A stretch of DNA of 18,790 nt, from NCBI GenBank assembly GCA_036003885.1, contig DASYSA010000595.1:1-18790 (forward strand), given 5' to 3'. This DNA comes from DASYSA01 sp036003885. Lineage in GTDB: Bacteria > Acidobacteriota > Blastocatellia > UBA7656. Position numbers and translations under genes: made by a program. Each line of letters opens with the position of its first letter. Position 1 is the stretch's first letter. This document shows positions 1 to 8,895 of this stretch, in pieces. Under the pieces are notes generated by a model that did no database searches, was not told where the DNA came from, and saw nothing but the letters and a program-made list of their open reading frames with translations.

Positions 1-464
1 GTCGCGATGAAATGAACCGGCCCGAAGTGGCCGATCTCATGAATGGTGATGATGTTGGGATGATTGAGCGAGGATGCGGCCCGGGCTTCAAGGATAAAGC
101 GGCGAACTCTGATCTCGTCGGCGGTGTATTGCTCCGGGAGCAGTTTCAGTGCAAGCTTGCGGTCGAGTTGCGTGTCGCGGGCCAGATAGACCTCTCCCAT
201 CCCTCCGCGGCCAAGTAGACTGAGGACCAGGTAGCGACCAATCGATTGCCCAACGAGCGAAGGTGTCGATGTCTCGACGGTCGGCTCGTAAACCGGAGAA
301 TCGAGAAAGCTCCCCAGCTCTTCGGCGGCCGAGATGAGCGATTCGACTTCGGCGCGCAGTTCGGGATCGGTGCGACAGGCCTGGGATAGGAATGTGCCGC
401 GTTCGGCCGGCTCCCGCTCAAGCGCCGCATGAAACAGTTCCTCGACCTGTTGCCTGCGTTCCAT
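1..464 (-). CDS. Serine/threonine protein kinase, N-terminal part (runs off left edge)
   Basis: Reading the minus strand from an ATG at 464-462 gives about 154 codons open to the window edge. The first ~75 residues (starting [18 protein letters not shown]) are the short helical leader often found before acidobacterial Pkn-type kinases. The Hanks-type kinase fold starts near residue 85 ([19 protein letters not shown]): the glycine-rich P-loop is [13 protein letters not shown] and the ATP lysine lies in LALKLL. The C-helix region [20 protein letters not shown] follows. The catalytic loop and C-terminus lie outside the window. Such kinases are usually cytoplasmic or membrane-tethered and phosphorylate Ser/Thr. 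It lies 114 nt downstream of an ECF sigma factor on the same strand, a common acidobacterial pairing, so co-transcription is likely but inferred. Family assignment is secure; the substrate is unknown. Confidence 0.93.
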   Translation of the reverse strand, partial: MERRQQVEELFHAALEREPAERGTFLSQACRTDPELRAEVESLISAAEELGSFLDSPVYEPTVETSTPSLVGQSIGRYLVLSLLGRGGMGEVYLARDTQLDRKLALKLLPEQYTADEIRVRRFILEARAASSLNHPNIITIHEIGHFGPVHFIA

Positions 465-578
465 AATTCTGTTCCTGGATCTCTATGGTACAAGCGCAAA
501 TCGCAAGGTAAGTCCCTCACGCACGCGCAGAACGCGAGAAACAGTTCCTTTAGAAGATTTAATCTCCAGGCGACGAGT

Positions 579-1130
579 CTACTTGCTCAACTCTCGCCTC
601 AACCAGGCCTTGGCGAATCTCCATTGGCGTTCGACAGTGGCGTGAGACAGGCCAAGAACATCGGCAGTCTCTTCGATGGTGAGCCCTCCAAAGAAGCGCA
701 GTTCGATAACGCGGCTGTGTTCGGGGTGGGTGGCCGCTAGCAGGGTTAATGCGTCGTCGAGGGCAACGAGGTCTACATCCGGCTTTCCTGCGACTCGCTC
801 AGCCTTGGTCAACGATATTCTGTACTGGTCACCGCCTCGCCTTGCCGCACCCCGCTTGCGCGCGTGGTCGACCAGGATGTTGCGCATCAGCTTCGCTGCC
901 ATCCCGAAGAACTGGGTGCGGTTCTGCCAGCTGGCGCCTTGCTGACCTACGAGCCGGACATACGCCTCGTTTACCAGGGCAGTCGGCTCAAGCGTAATGT
1001 TATGGCGTTCGCGGCGGAGATAAGCGCCTGCAAGCTTGTGCAGTTCGTCGTAGACCAGAGGCACGAGCCGGTCCAGCGCAGTCTTGTCCCCGTCACTCCA
1101 CTTAACGAGCAGCTGGGTTATCCCTTCCAC
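579..1130 (-). CDS. ECF-type RNA polymerase sigma factor (TIGR02999-like)
   Basis: A 183-residue protein of normal ECF length. Residues ~1-95 carry sigma region 2 (LVPLVYDELHKLAGAYLRRE, then TALVNEAYVRLV and RTQFFGMAAKLMRNILVDHARKR read in pieces). Residues ~120-180 carry region 4 with a helix-turn-helix (ELRFFGGLTIEETADVLGLS, then HATVERQWRFAKAWLRREL). The pattern matches the acidobacterial/planctomycete ECF group often encoded next to Ser/Thr kinases. It would direct RNA polymerase to a dedicated promoter set. The start used is a GTG (1130-1128); no strong Shine-Dalgarno is visible, but the N-terminus matches the family. No anti-sigma gene is seen nearby; the kinase immediately downstream may regulate it instead (inference). 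Confidence 0.93.
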   Translation of the reverse strand: MEGITQLLVKWSDGDKTALDRLVPLVYDELHKLAGAYLRRERHNITLEPTALVNEAYVRLVGQQGASWQNRTQFFGMAAKLMRNILVDHARKRGAARRGGDQYRISLTKAERVAGKPDVDLVALDDALTLLAATHPEHSRVIELRFFGGLTIEETADVLGLSHATVERQWRFAKAWLRRELSK

Positions 1131-1515
1131 AAGCTGATCCCGAGTCTATCTCAAATAAAGTAGCCAACCTGGGACAGGCCTAAATCCAAACTCGACGCAG
1201 GCAACCCGATCGAGTCTACCAAGGATTCCGCCGCTATCCAATCTGTTTTCACGGGTGTGAGGGGATTTCTCACTGACCTGCGCTTGTATGAATGAGGACG
1301 ACAGAGTTCTGAAGGGAGCGGACAACTTGAAGCGGCATTCTTGAGTAACGCGAAGGAACGGGCAGGGCCCGCAGATTCGCTCCCCTGGAATGCCGCGCAC
1401 CGCGAGCCTTTTCGACAGACGGCGGCGAAGCAGTTAGTTGCAAGACTGACTCCGCCCGAATAACGCTGGGGCCGGCGGCTTCGTCCGCCCCAAAGAAAGA
1501 TTGAAAGGAGGCCTT
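1131..1515. other. Divergent spacer with no recognised gene
   Basis: A 385-bp spacer between the divergently oriented sigma factor (minus) and the small exported protein (plus). Short open frames on the minus strand here resemble no family and look random. It must hold promoters for both sides, but no convincing -35/-10 pair was found; the ECF promoter would not follow the standard consensus. No heptamer arrays occur here, unlike spacers further right. Confidence 0.5.
1504..1511 (+). promoter_or_regulatory. Shine-Dalgarno of the small exported protein
   Basis: AAAGGAGG ends 4 nt before the ATG at 1516. It decides the start: an in-frame TTG at 1501 would place the ribosome site inside the coding region. 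Confidence 0.8.
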
Positions 1516-1944
1516 ATGAAAAGGCAAATTTTCGTGATTTTCGCCAGCTTGAGCCTGCTCCTGATGTCAGTTCACGCGCAATCGAGCGCTATCATGGTCG
1601 CCAACATCCCGTTCGATTTCATTGTCCGCGACAAGACGCTTCCCGCGGGCGAGTACACTGTGAAGCGCGCTGCGCAGGGTGTACTGCTGATTCAGAGCCG
1701 TGATCGCGGAGCCTCAATGTTCTTCACTGCGATCACCGTCGAATCAAACAATACACGAGATGAATTGGTCTTTAACCACACTGGCGACAAGTACTTCCTC
1801 TCGCGCGTTTGGACGGCTGGAAACAGCACAGGGAGCGAGCTGCAGAAGTGTCGGACGGAACGCGATCTTCGTTTGGAGAGGATCTCAAAGGATGGGGTCG
1901 CACCCAAGCTTGAGACGGTGTCCGTTGCGGCTCGGCAGCGGTGA
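1516..1944 (+). CDS. Small exported protein of an acidobacterial family, function unknown
   Basis: 142 residues starting MKRQIFVIFASLSLLLMSVHA, a clear Sec signal peptide with probable cleavage after VHA. The mature part is short and probably beta-rich, with VANIPFDFIVRDKTLPAGEY, then a run ending IQSRD and a second half with FNHTGDKYFLSRVW. Proteins with the motif IPF-x-F-x-V-x-(6)-LPAGEY are common in Acidobacteriota as short exported proteins without assigned function; that is recalled family knowledge, not a search. The ATG at 1516 is fixed by a strong ribosome site. It appears monocistronic: a strong hairpin lies 56 nt after the stop. No catalytic motif was recognised. Confidence 0.85.
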   Translation: MKRQIFVIFASLSLLLMSVHAQSSAIMVANIPFDFIVRDKTLPAGEYTVKRAAQGVLLIQSRDRGASMFFTAITVESNNTRDELVFNHTGDKYFLSRVWTAGNSTGSELQKCRTERDLRLERISKDGVAPKLETVSVAARQR

Positions 1945-2000
1945 ACTTTCGACGACATAAGCTGCCACCAGAAGGTGGCGAGCTGAAATCTGTCCACTGG

Positions 2001-2032
2001 GGCCACCGGTCACGGCGACGTGACCGGTGGCC
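2001..2032 (+). terminator. Perfect 14-bp hairpin after the small exported protein gene
   Basis: GGCCACCGGTCACG (2001-2014) and its exact reverse complement CGTGACCGGTGGCC (2019-2032) flank a 4-nt GCGA loop. It is GC-rich and lies 57 nt beyond the stop at 1944. The downstream T tract is poor (CTGTTTTGTC from 2036), so it is terminator-like but could also be an mRNA-stabilising hairpin or a protein-binding palindrome. Confidence 0.65.
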
Positions 2033-2125
2033 TCGACTGTTTTGTCTAACCAGTTAAGCGACGATCGCGACGTGGGTCCTCAGATTAAGCGAACCAGCCA
2101 TCCGAACAACTGCTGAAAAATACTG

Positions 2126-2154
2126 TTGTGGTGCTCACGACTGGGATATAGGAT
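2126..2154 (+). promoter_or_regulatory. Candidate sigma70-type promoter of the hybrid kinase
   Basis: TTGTGG (2126-2131), a 17-bp spacer and TAGGAT (2149-2154) lie about 90 nt before the kinase start. The match to consensus is 3/6 and 4/6, so this is only a candidate. The rest of the 1945-2243 spacer holds the hairpin at 2001-2032 and nothing else recognised. Confidence 0.25.
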
Positions 2155-2243
2155 AGCAGTTAGCGCTGCCCTCCTGGAGACTTCTCGGAACCCCCGGACC
2201 ACGCTCTCAGGGTCTTTTCTAACAATCTCGTGGCTGGTGAAAA

Positions 2244-5200
2244 ATGAAGGCTTGGTATTCGCGCGCAGTTCTGCTGCTCGGAAATTGCTCCATTCTACCC
2301 TCCATACTCTTTCTGATGCTGATTCCCCTGGTGATGACCGGCGCCGGTTGCCGTAAATCGAGAGACAAAGCAAACCTCAGCGTCCTTACAACCGTGAGGC
2401 AAGTTCTATCTCTTTCTCCTGACGATGCCGAACGAGGTCATCCGGTCCTGGTTCATGGCGTGATCACCTACTACTTTGGTGATTCGAATATGCTGATTAT
2501 TCAGGACTCTACAGGAGCTATCCTCATCGGGAAGCCCCAGACCGGGACCGCCCTCAAGACGGGACAGGAAGTGGAGGTACAAGGGTCCAGCGGCCGCGGA
2601 GAACCTTTCAATCTGGTCATAAGCTCTGCTGTAAGAATTTTGGGCGCGGGCGAGCTTCCGGATCCTGAAAAACTGTCTCTCTCTGTCCTGGCATCAGGCG
2701 CCGAATCTTACCGGTGGGTTGAGGCGGAGGGGATCGTACGTTCGGCAACGCTGGAAAACGACGCACAGCTCTCCCTGGACATCGCTACAGATGGCGGCAG
2801 GGTCCAGGCGCGGGTTGCAGAACACAGCGGGCTCGATTTCGATTCGTTCATAGATTCGAGGGTGAGGATCCGGGGAGCATTTCGTTCGGTCTTCAATGCC
2901 AGAGGCGAAGCGATCCGGTTTCAGCTCATGGTTTCCTCTCTCGACAGCGTTGTGGTGGAAGAGCGGAGCCCAGAGGATCCATTCTCTATAGGCTCGCAAT
3001 CGATCGGCGCGTTCTTAAGACGCGCTCCAACTGAATATTCCGGACATCGTGTGCGCGTCCACGGCGTCGTAGCGCGACAGGAGCAGGGGAGTGAGCTGGT
3101 CATACGCGACGAGACCGGTGAACTGCTCGTCAACACTTCGCAGATGACCTCAGTCCAGCCTGGCAGCCAGGTCGATGTGCTCGGGTTTCCGTCCGCGACG
3201 AAGGGGAACGTTGTCTTCGAAGACGCGACGTTTCGACAGACGAATGCCAGAGCAACTGGCAAGGTGTCGACTTCTTCGGTGGCGCAAGGCAGCCTGGCGC
3301 TACTGACGACCGTGGACCAGATTCACAAGCTGAGCCCGGAGGAAGCCAAGCGAAACTATCCGGTTCATCTGCGCTGCGTTGTGACTTATTACGAGCCGCT
3401 TTGGCATTTCGCCTTCATCCAGGATTCCACGGCGGGTATTTTTATGGATCTGAGGGCTGAAAAAGGGCTTCGGATCGAGCCGGGACAGTTAGTGGAAGTG
3501 GATGGCCAGAGCGGTCCGGGCGACTTTGCGCCGGTGTTGATCAGGCCGCGTCTTCGCGTCGTGGGAAAGGCCCCCATGCCCACCGCAGGCCACCTATCCC
3601 TGGAAGAACTCTTCTCAGGCATGCAGGATAGCAATTGGGTCGAGGCCGAAGGCATAGTGCAGACGATCAGGAATGATGCGGAGCATGCGCTTCTCGGTAT
3701 TGTGTCTGGTTCACGTAAGTTCAAGGCACTGGTACCCGGCTTCGCAAGCGGCAAGCTGCCCACCCACCTTATCGATTCAAAGGTAAGAATTCGCGGTGCA
3801 TGTGGCACTCTATTCAATGGGAAAAGGCAGTTAGTCGGGATCCAGGTATTCGTCCCGGGAATCGACTATGTGACCGTGGAAGAGCCCGCGCCGGTCAATT
3901 CTTTCGACATACCTGTGCGGCCCATCAATACTCTGCTGCGATTTACCCCCGGGGAATCGGTTGGACACCGCGTCCGAGTTCAAGGTGTGGTCACGCGCCC
4001 GCGCTCAGCGGGGTCGGTTTACATCAAGGATGGAACCAGCGGACTGCAGGCACACACGGAACAAGACACGCCGCTGGCTCCCGGGGATCGGGTCGATATG
4101 ATTGGATTCGCCGAGGCCGGCGATTACTCACCCGTTCTGCAAGAGGTCCTGTTTCAGAAGATTGTCTCAGGACCGGCGCCGGTTCCGACGTTGATAACCG
4201 CCGAGGAGGCGCTGAGCGGCAACTATCACTCACAACTCGTCAGCATCGAAGCACACTTGCTGGAGCGACTCGCGGGATCAGTCGAACAGGTCCTGACGCT
4301 GCAGATAGGAAACAATACGTTCAACGCATTCCTGGACGATGAGCGTGGGAGCGAGGCGCTTGATTCGCTGCGCAACAACAGCCTGTTGCAAGTGACCGGG
4401 GTGTGTCTCGTAGAGGTGGATCAGTCACGGGAAAGCAGTTCGGGGCGAATCTCTATTCGATCCTTTCGGATACTTCTGCGCACACCGTCCGACGTGGTCG
4501 TCCTAACAAGCGCGCCCTGGTGGACTCTCAAACACGTCCTTGGGATCCTGGCAGCGATGTCAGTACTCATACTCTCGGTGCTCGTCTGGGTAGCTGTTCT
4601 GAGACGGCGGGTGCGGCGGCAGACCGAGTTCATTCGCGGCCAACTTAAGACCGAAGCGTCGTTGAAAGTGGAGGCCCAGACCGCCAACCGCGCCAAGAGC
4701 GAATTCCTCGCCAATATGAGCCACGAGATTAGAACCCCTATGAATGGGATCATTGGCATGACCGAGCTCGCGCTCGATACTGAGCTGACAGGAGAACAGC
4801 ACGAATATCTGGAGATGGTCCAGACTTCCGCCGACGCTCTGATGGTGCTCATCAACGATATTCTGGACTTCTCAAAGATAGAGGCCGGCAAGCTCGAGTT
4901 AGACTACACCGACTTCAGCCTACGGGACAGTCTGAGCAGCGCCACCAAGGTGCTCGCCATTCGCGCGCATCAAAAAGGATTGGAGCTCGCGTGCGATATC
5001 CATTCCGATGTTCCGGATATGCTGGTTGGCGATCCGGGTCGCCTGCGACAAATCATTGTCAACCTTGTGGGCAACGCCATCAAATTCACTGAACAAGGCG
5101 AGGTGGTTGTAACGGTGAGGGTTGAATCCCGCCGTGAGAGTCAAGTCAGTCTGCATTTTGCCGTCCGGGATACGGGCATAGGAATTCCGGAGGATAAACT

Positions 5201-6653
5201 CGCGAAGATCTTTGGAGCGTTTGAACAGGCGGATAGCTCGACGACACGCCGATATGGCGGCACTGGCCTCGGTCTCGCGATATCGGTTCAACTTGTGACA
5301 CTGATGGGGGGAGATCTATCGGTCGAGAGCAGCGAGGGCGTTGGCACCACTTTCCATTTTACCGTCGCCCTCAATTTGAGCAGTGCGTCGCAAGCCGCTC
5401 AACCCAGCCGGGATCCCGCCGACCTTCGAGGTCTTACTGTACTTGTCGTGGACGACAACTTTACGAATCGTCACATACTACAGCAAGTTCTTACCAATTG
5501 GGAGATGAAACCCACCGCGGTGGACGGCGGCCCGGCCGCGCTTGAGACCCTCAAGCACGCCGAGAGTGCTGGAGATCCCTTCAGTCTGGTGTTGCTCGAC
5601 TTTCATATGCCCGGAATGGATGGCTTCGCTGTGGCCGAGCACATCAGGCAAGACTCGGACCTCGCGAGCACGCCAATAATAATGTTGACGTCCTCGACCC
5701 AACATGGGATAGCGGACCGCGCCCGGCAACTCGCGTTGGCTGGGTACCTCCAGAAGCCCGTATCTCAGTCAGACCTGCTCGACGCATTGCATGCGTTTGT
5801 GTGTGGCTCGGCGAATGCGCTGGAAGCGTCTCCCGCGATTGCGAATGATGAACAAGCGCCGGCTCATCGTCGATTACGCATTCTGCTGGCAGAGGATAAT
5901 CACATTAACCAACAACTGGCGGTGAGAATGCTCGAGAAGCGAGGGCACTCAGTGGTCATTGCCGCGAATGGCCGGCAGGCAGTGGCGGAGCATCAGAGGA
6001 GCGCATTCGACCTGATACTCATGGATGTTCAGATGCCTGAGATGAATGGCTTCGAAGCCACGGCCGCCATCCGGCAGAATGAGAAGGCGACGAATAACCG
6101 AATACCCATCGTTGCGATGACCGCGCGTGCCATGAAAGGAGATCGCGACGAATGCCTTGCTGCAGGCATGGATGCCTATGTATCAAAACCGATGCGCGCG
6201 GAGGCGCTCTTTGAGGCGATAGGAAGTATCGTTCCAGATGTTGGTGATGAGAACGCTCAAGAGTCGGATCGCGCCTGGGATGAGGTTGCTGCAGCCTCCT
6301 CGGGGCCGCTCGACACGAAGGCGCTGCTGTACTCTGTTGAAGGCGATATGGAGTTTCTCCGCAGTATTGTAGATGAATTCCTGAACCGCTATCCGGATCA
6401 GGTCGCAACGATTCGGGATGCAGTTGCAAGGAGTGACGCCGAAACCTTGTGCGATGCGGCCCACGCATTGAAAGGAGTGCTGGCCGCGATTCGCGCTCGT
6501 CCGGCTTCTGAAGCTGCGAAGCAACTCGAACAGATCGGACGCTCGGGTGAACTGGCGCAAGCGAATAGTGCGCTGGCAGCATTGCATCGAGAACTCGAAC
6601 TGCTCAAGCCGCTGCTTGTCGAGCTGACTCTTGAATCTGTGAGCAAATCATAA
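2244..6653 (+). CDS. Hybrid sensor histidine kinase with OB-like sensor repeats, two receivers and HPt
   Basis: 1469 residues. An N-terminal hydrophobic segment (~18-33) acts as signal or anchor. Residues ~47-750 form a large, probably periplasmic sensor: a ~305-residue module beginning [18 protein letters not shown] near 46 recurs at ~353 as [18 protein letters not shown], with further units of the pattern HRVRV-x-GVV...DVLGF, all resembling OB folds. A second TM segment lies at ~764-784. A helical linker leads to HisKA (phospho-acceptor His827 in SHEIRTP), HATPase (N-box Asn944; DTGIGIP at 976; GGTGLGLA at 1005), receiver 1 (Asp1070/1071, phospho-Asp1119), receiver 2 (phospho-Asp1261) and HPt (His1407 in AHALKG). 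All phosphorelay residues are present, giving a BarA/ArcB-like relay with no DNA-binding output; the final target is elsewhere. The start is the ATG after a weak ribosome site. Ligand unknown. Confidence 0.95.
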   Translation: MKAWYSRAVLLLGNCSILPSILFLMLIPLVMTGAGCRKSRDKANLSVLTTVRQVLSLSPDDAERGHPVLVHGVITYYFGDSNMLIIQDSTGAILIGKPQTGTALKTGQEVEVQGSSGRGEPFNLVISSAVRILGAGELPDPEKLSLSVLASGAESYRWVEAEGIVRSATLENDAQLSLDIATDGGRVQARVAEHSGLDFDSFIDSRVRIRGAFRSVFNARGEAIRFQLMVSSLDSVVVEERSPEDPFSIGSQSIGAFLRRAPTEYSGHRVRVHGVVARQEQGSELVIRDETGELLVNTSQMTSVQPGSQVDVLGFPSATKGNVVFEDATFRQTNARATGKVSTSSVAQGSLALLTTVDQIHKLSPEEAKRNYPVHLRCVVTYYEPLWHFAFIQDSTAGIFMDLRAEKGLRIEPGQLVEVDGQSGPGDFAPVLIRPRLRVVGKAPMPTAGHLSLEELFSGMQDSNWVEAEGIVQTIRNDAEHALLGIVSGSRKFKALVPGFASGKLPTHLIDSKVRIRGACGTLFNGKRQLVGIQVFVPGIDYVTVEEPAPVNSFDIPVRPINTLLRFTPGESVGHRVRVQGVVTRPRSAGSVYIKDGTSGLQAHTEQDTPLAPGDRVDMIGFAEAGDYSPVLQEVLFQKIVSGPAPVPTLITAEEALSGNYHSQLVSIEAHLLERLAGSVEQVLTLQIGNNTFNAFLDDERGSEALDSLRNNSLLQVTGVCLVEVDQSRESSSGRISIRSFRILLRTPSDVVVLTSAPWWTLKHVLGILAAMSVLILSVLVWVAVLRRRVRRQTEFIRGQLKTEASLKVEAQTANRAKSEFLANMSHEIRTPMNGIIGMTELALDTELTGEQHEYLEMVQTSADALMVLINDILDFSKIEAGKLELDYTDFSLRDSLSSATKVLAIRAHQKGLELACDIHSDVPDMLVGDPGRLRQIIVNLVGNAIKFTEQGEVVVTVRVESRRESQVSLHFAVRDTGIGIPEDKLAKIFGAFEQADSSTTRRYGGTGLGLAISVQLVTLMGGDLSVESSEGVGTTFHFTVALNLSSASQAAQPSRDPADLRGLTVLVVDDNFTNRHILQQVLTNWEMKPTAVDGGPAALETLKHAESAGDPFSLVLLDFHMPGMDGFAVAEHIRQDSDLASTPIIMLTSSTQHGIADRARQLALAGYLQKPVSQSDLLDALHAFVCGSANALEASPAIANDEQAPAHRRLRILLAEDNHINQQLAVRMLEKRGHSVVIAANGRQAVAEHQRSAFDLILMDVQMPEMNGFEATAAIRQNEKATNNRIPIVAMTARAMKGDRDECLAAGMDAYVSKPMRAEALFEAIGSIVPDVGDENAQESDRAWDEVAAASSGPLDTKALLYSVEGDMEFLRSIVDEFLNRYPDQVATIRDAVARSDAETLCDAAHALKGVLAAIRARPASEAAKQLEQIGRSGELAQANSALAALHRELELLKPLLVELTLESVSKS

Positions 6654-6656
6654 TCG

Positions 6657-6720
6657 GAAATGCGAAATGCGAAGTGCGAAATGCGAATTGGGACATTCTC
6701 ATTTCGAATTTCGCATTTTA
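6657..6720. repeat. Heptamer hairpin element, GAAATGC family (convergent spacer)
   Basis: The left arm is GAAATGC, GAAATGC, GAAGTGC, GAAATGC (6657-6684). The right arm is CATTTC, GAATTTC, GCATTTT (6700-6719), in reverse orientation, so the two arms can pair. It fills the whole spacer between two convergent genes: it begins 3 nt after the kinase stop and overlaps the stop of the gene on the minus strand (6718-6720). It may act as a bidirectional terminator or transcript-end hairpin (inference). Confidence 0.85.
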
Positions 6721-7749
6721 GTCAGACTTTGTGAAGGTGATCGCGGCGATTCTGCCATCTGCGCCGGCGGCCCACGCGGCGCGCGAGGAAGCAATGCTGG
6801 CGCAGTGGTATCCCTCTCTGCCGAAACTCTTCCAGCTCGCGCCGTCGTCGGTCGAGTAGTCGCAGGCTCTCTCTCCCACGGCGATCAGAGTAGAAGTACG
6901 GCCGACGTACTCGACGCACGAGCGGAATCCGTTTGGTCGCGCGCCCTCCACCAATTTCCAGGTCACGCCGCCATCTGTAGTCCGAGCGACGTTGTCCCCG
7001 ATCGCAATCGGTTTCCTGTAATCGCCTCCGACCACGAAGCCGTTCTTTGCATCCTTGAACGCGATCGAGAAGATCCCGGTCGAGTCCTCGCCGCTGATGA
7101 TCGGCGTGTTCGAGACTTTCCACGTCCGTCCGCGATCCGTTGATCTGAACACTCGAGCCGCTTTCCCGCCGGTTGCGAACCAGACGTTGTTCTTTCCTTC
7201 AACGGCTATGCAGGTGCCGCTCGCAGCGAAAGCCGCTTCGCCTTTGATCGCGGGCGGAATGCCCGCGGAGGGAACCTGTTTCCAGGTCAGGCCGCCGTTA
7301 TTCGTAGTGAGGAGGAGAAAGCCGTCGTTGATTGGATCGCCGAGAACGATCCCGTGGCGAGCATCCCAGAAGGCGAATGCATCGAGGAATACTCCCTGAG
7401 CCGTGTTGTTGTACTGCAGGGACCAGCGACGCCCGCCGTCAATTGTCTTGTAGATCCTGCCGGCGGTCGCGAGGAGGTAAGCCGTCTTAGCGTTGATGGC
7501 TTCTACATCTCTGAAGTCGAGCGAAGACGCATCCGGTACGGTGCCGCTAACCCAGGTTCGCCCGCCATTGGTGGTTCGGACATAGGTTCCCTTGCTGCCG
7601 CTCGCCCAGACTATTCTTGAGCTGGCAGCGCTGATCCCGCGAAGTTGCGCGGTTGTGCCGCTGGTTTGGTGCTTGAATTGGGGATGCACTTGCGCGCCGG
7701 CGAGAAGGACGGCGAGTGCGGTCGCCGTCAATGATCTGGCAGATACCAT
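6718..7749 (-). CDS. Exported Asp-box (BNR) beta-propeller protein, YCF48/Hcf136-like
   Basis: 343 residues from the ATG at 7749, chosen because GGAAGGG lies 8 nt upstream and a signal peptide follows directly (MVSARSLTATALAVLLAGAQ). A longer frame to 7800 lacks a ribosome site. The mature protein has at least six Asp-box motifs of type S/T-x-D/N-x-G-x-T-W: TTNGGRTW, TIDGGRRW, TNNGGLTW, STDRGRTW, TTDGGVTW and STDDGASW. These mark a beta-propeller. Relatives are labelled photosystem II stability factor-like or oxidoreductase, but the organism shows no sign of photosynthesis and no catalytic residues are evident; a periplasmic or outer-surface binding role is more likely. It is last in the five-gene minus run, separated from its upstream neighbour by a heptamer element. 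Confidence 0.88.
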   Translation of the reverse strand: MVSARSLTATALAVLLAGAQVHPQFKHQTSGTTAQLRGISAASSRIVWASGSKGTYVRTTNGGRTWVSGTVPDASSLDFRDVEAINAKTAYLLATAGRIYKTIDGGRRWSLQYNNTAQGVFLDAFAFWDARHGIVLGDPINDGFLLLTTNNGGLTWKQVPSAGIPPAIKGEAAFAASGTCIAVEGKNNVWFATGGKAARVFRSTDRGRTWKVSNTPIISGEDSTGIFSIAFKDAKNGFVVGGDYRKPIAIGDNVARTTDGGVTWKLVEGARPNGFRSCVEYVGRTSTLIAVGERACDYSTDDGASWKSFGREGYHCASIASSRAAWAAGADGRIAAITFTKSD

Positions 7750-7818
7750 AGCAGTAGCCCTTCCTCGCGAACAGTCCGGCAGTCTACCAACAATTGTCAT
7801 TGTTGGGTAGGGGGCGGC

Positions 7819-7938
7819 GTTTCGCGTTTTAAGTTTTAAGTTTTACGTTTGAGGGTTGAGTTGGACACCGCAGCCAGGGCGGACGTGGAACGTGGACCTA
7901 AAACGTAAAACGTAAAACGCAAAACGTAAAACGCTAAA
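7819..7938. repeat. Heptamer hairpin element, GTTTTAC/GTTTTGC family
   Basis: The left arm is GTTTCGC, GTTTTAA, GTTTTAA, GTTTTAC, GTTTGAG (7819-7853). The right arm (about 7897-7938) is made of TAAAACG/CAAAACG units in reverse orientation. Read inward on opposite strands, both ends give GTTT-n-GCGTTTTA. A ~45-bp unrelated core lies between. The right end overlaps the metallophosphoesterase stop (7934-7936). It occupies the spacer upstream of the Asp-box gene, so that gene's promoter, if any, lies within or beside it. Confidence 0.85.
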
Positions 7939-8882
7939 CCCGTCTCTTCTCGGGATGGATCTCGATGACGGTGATCTCAGGCCTTGCGCAGAATCTGACT
8001 CTCGGGGCCGAGCCTCCTTCCATCCCGATCCCTCGGTTTACATACATCCAGGTGTTGTTGACTCGATACAAACCGGACTCGTATCTCTTCCCAAACCTGG
8101 AGAACGTGATCAGCGCGCCGTAGAAAGGCAGCGCCACCTGGCCTCCGTGCGTATGCCCGGCGCAATAGAGGTCGACCGGCCGCTCCGCCACCTCGCGAAT
8201 CAAATCGGGGTAGTGGTAAAGGAAAAGCGTGCATGCTCCCGGAGGGATTGATTTGAAGGCCTGGTTGAGGCGGTCTTCACTCTCGACGGCAACACCTGCA
8301 ACCCAGATCGACGAGGTTCCCGCCTTTACTTCGGGCGGTACCGTTCAGCTCTTCGACGCCTGTGCCATCGAAGAGATTCAACCGCCCCCAGTACCACGCG
8401 TCCCAGTTTCCTTTTACCGCGAACGTAGGCGCGATCGCCGCAAGCCGGGTCATACACCTCTGCATCACGGGCAACGCATCCGGCGAATTGACCGCGTCGC
8501 CGGTAAAGACGATCAGGTCAGGTTTCTCGGCTGAGATGATGTCTGGGAGTCGTTCTTCGAGTCGTGGCCTGGGGTCGGAGTGCAGATCAGATATGTGAGC
8601 GATTCTGATCGGACTCGATCCCGGCGGGAGATTTCCATTGGTGATCTGTACGTGAGTAACTGCCGGCCAGTAAGGCTCGACAAAATAGCCATACGCTATA
8701 CATAGCACGCCTGATAACGCGAGTAGGAGAATGATACGCTCGGCCCATCGTCGAAGGGGGCTGAGCGAACGTGGCGTCCGATTTCTTTTGTGGAGGAGCG
8801 TCCTCAGGACAATTCCAGCCGAGAGGATGTAGATCACTGCGACGGCGCAGAGGAAGAGAAGTACCCGCTGATCTTCAGTCAT
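7934..8882 (-). pseudogene. Membrane metallophosphoesterase, interrupted by a one-base frameshift
   Basis: The gene needs two frames. Frame one (8882 down to ~8335) encodes two TM segments (~7-26, ~49-66) and metal motifs DLH (Asp99, His101), GD (Asp129) and GNWD (Asn159, a variant of GNHD). Frame two (~8332 down to 7934) continues with AEVKAGTSSIWVAG, then LYHYPD (~223) and GHTHGG (~243-247). Removing one C from the CCC at 8335-8333 (minus strand) joins them as NGTAEVKAG, giving about 315 residues with all seven expected calcineurin-like ligands. The family is the YkuE/YaeI-like membrane-bound phosphoesterases. Both halves are well conserved, so it may be a recent mutation, a sequencing error or a +1 shift at GCC CGA. 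The start overlaps a two-copy AAATGAC repeat; no ribosome site is obvious. Confidence 0.88.
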
Positions 8883-8894
8883 TTGTCATTTGTG
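8879..8894. repeat. Two-copy 7-bp repeat at a gene junction
   Basis: GTCATTT occurs twice in tandem (8879-8892), between the M20 peptidase stop (8896-8898) and the metallophosphoesterase ATG (8880-8882), which it contains. It is the only array in the window found in such a short junction and could be chance. Confidence 0.45.
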
Positions 8895-8895
8895 A

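Noticed and set aside
1436..1465. Promoter TTGCAA-17-TAACGC before the small exported protein
   Set aside because: The -10 match is too poor to support, and spacing alone is weak evidence.
1146..1527. Two short minus-strand frames in the 1131-1515 spacer
   Set aside because: No family resemblance and no ribosome site; composition looks non-coding.
2300..2360. Lipoprotein signal in the hybrid kinase (Cys36)
   Set aside because: The residues before Cys (TGAG) fit a lipobox poorly, and the protein has a second TM segment.
6718..7749. Photosystem II assembly factor as a sign of phototrophy
   Set aside because: Asp-box propellers of this type occur in many non-phototrophs and no photosynthesis gene is present.
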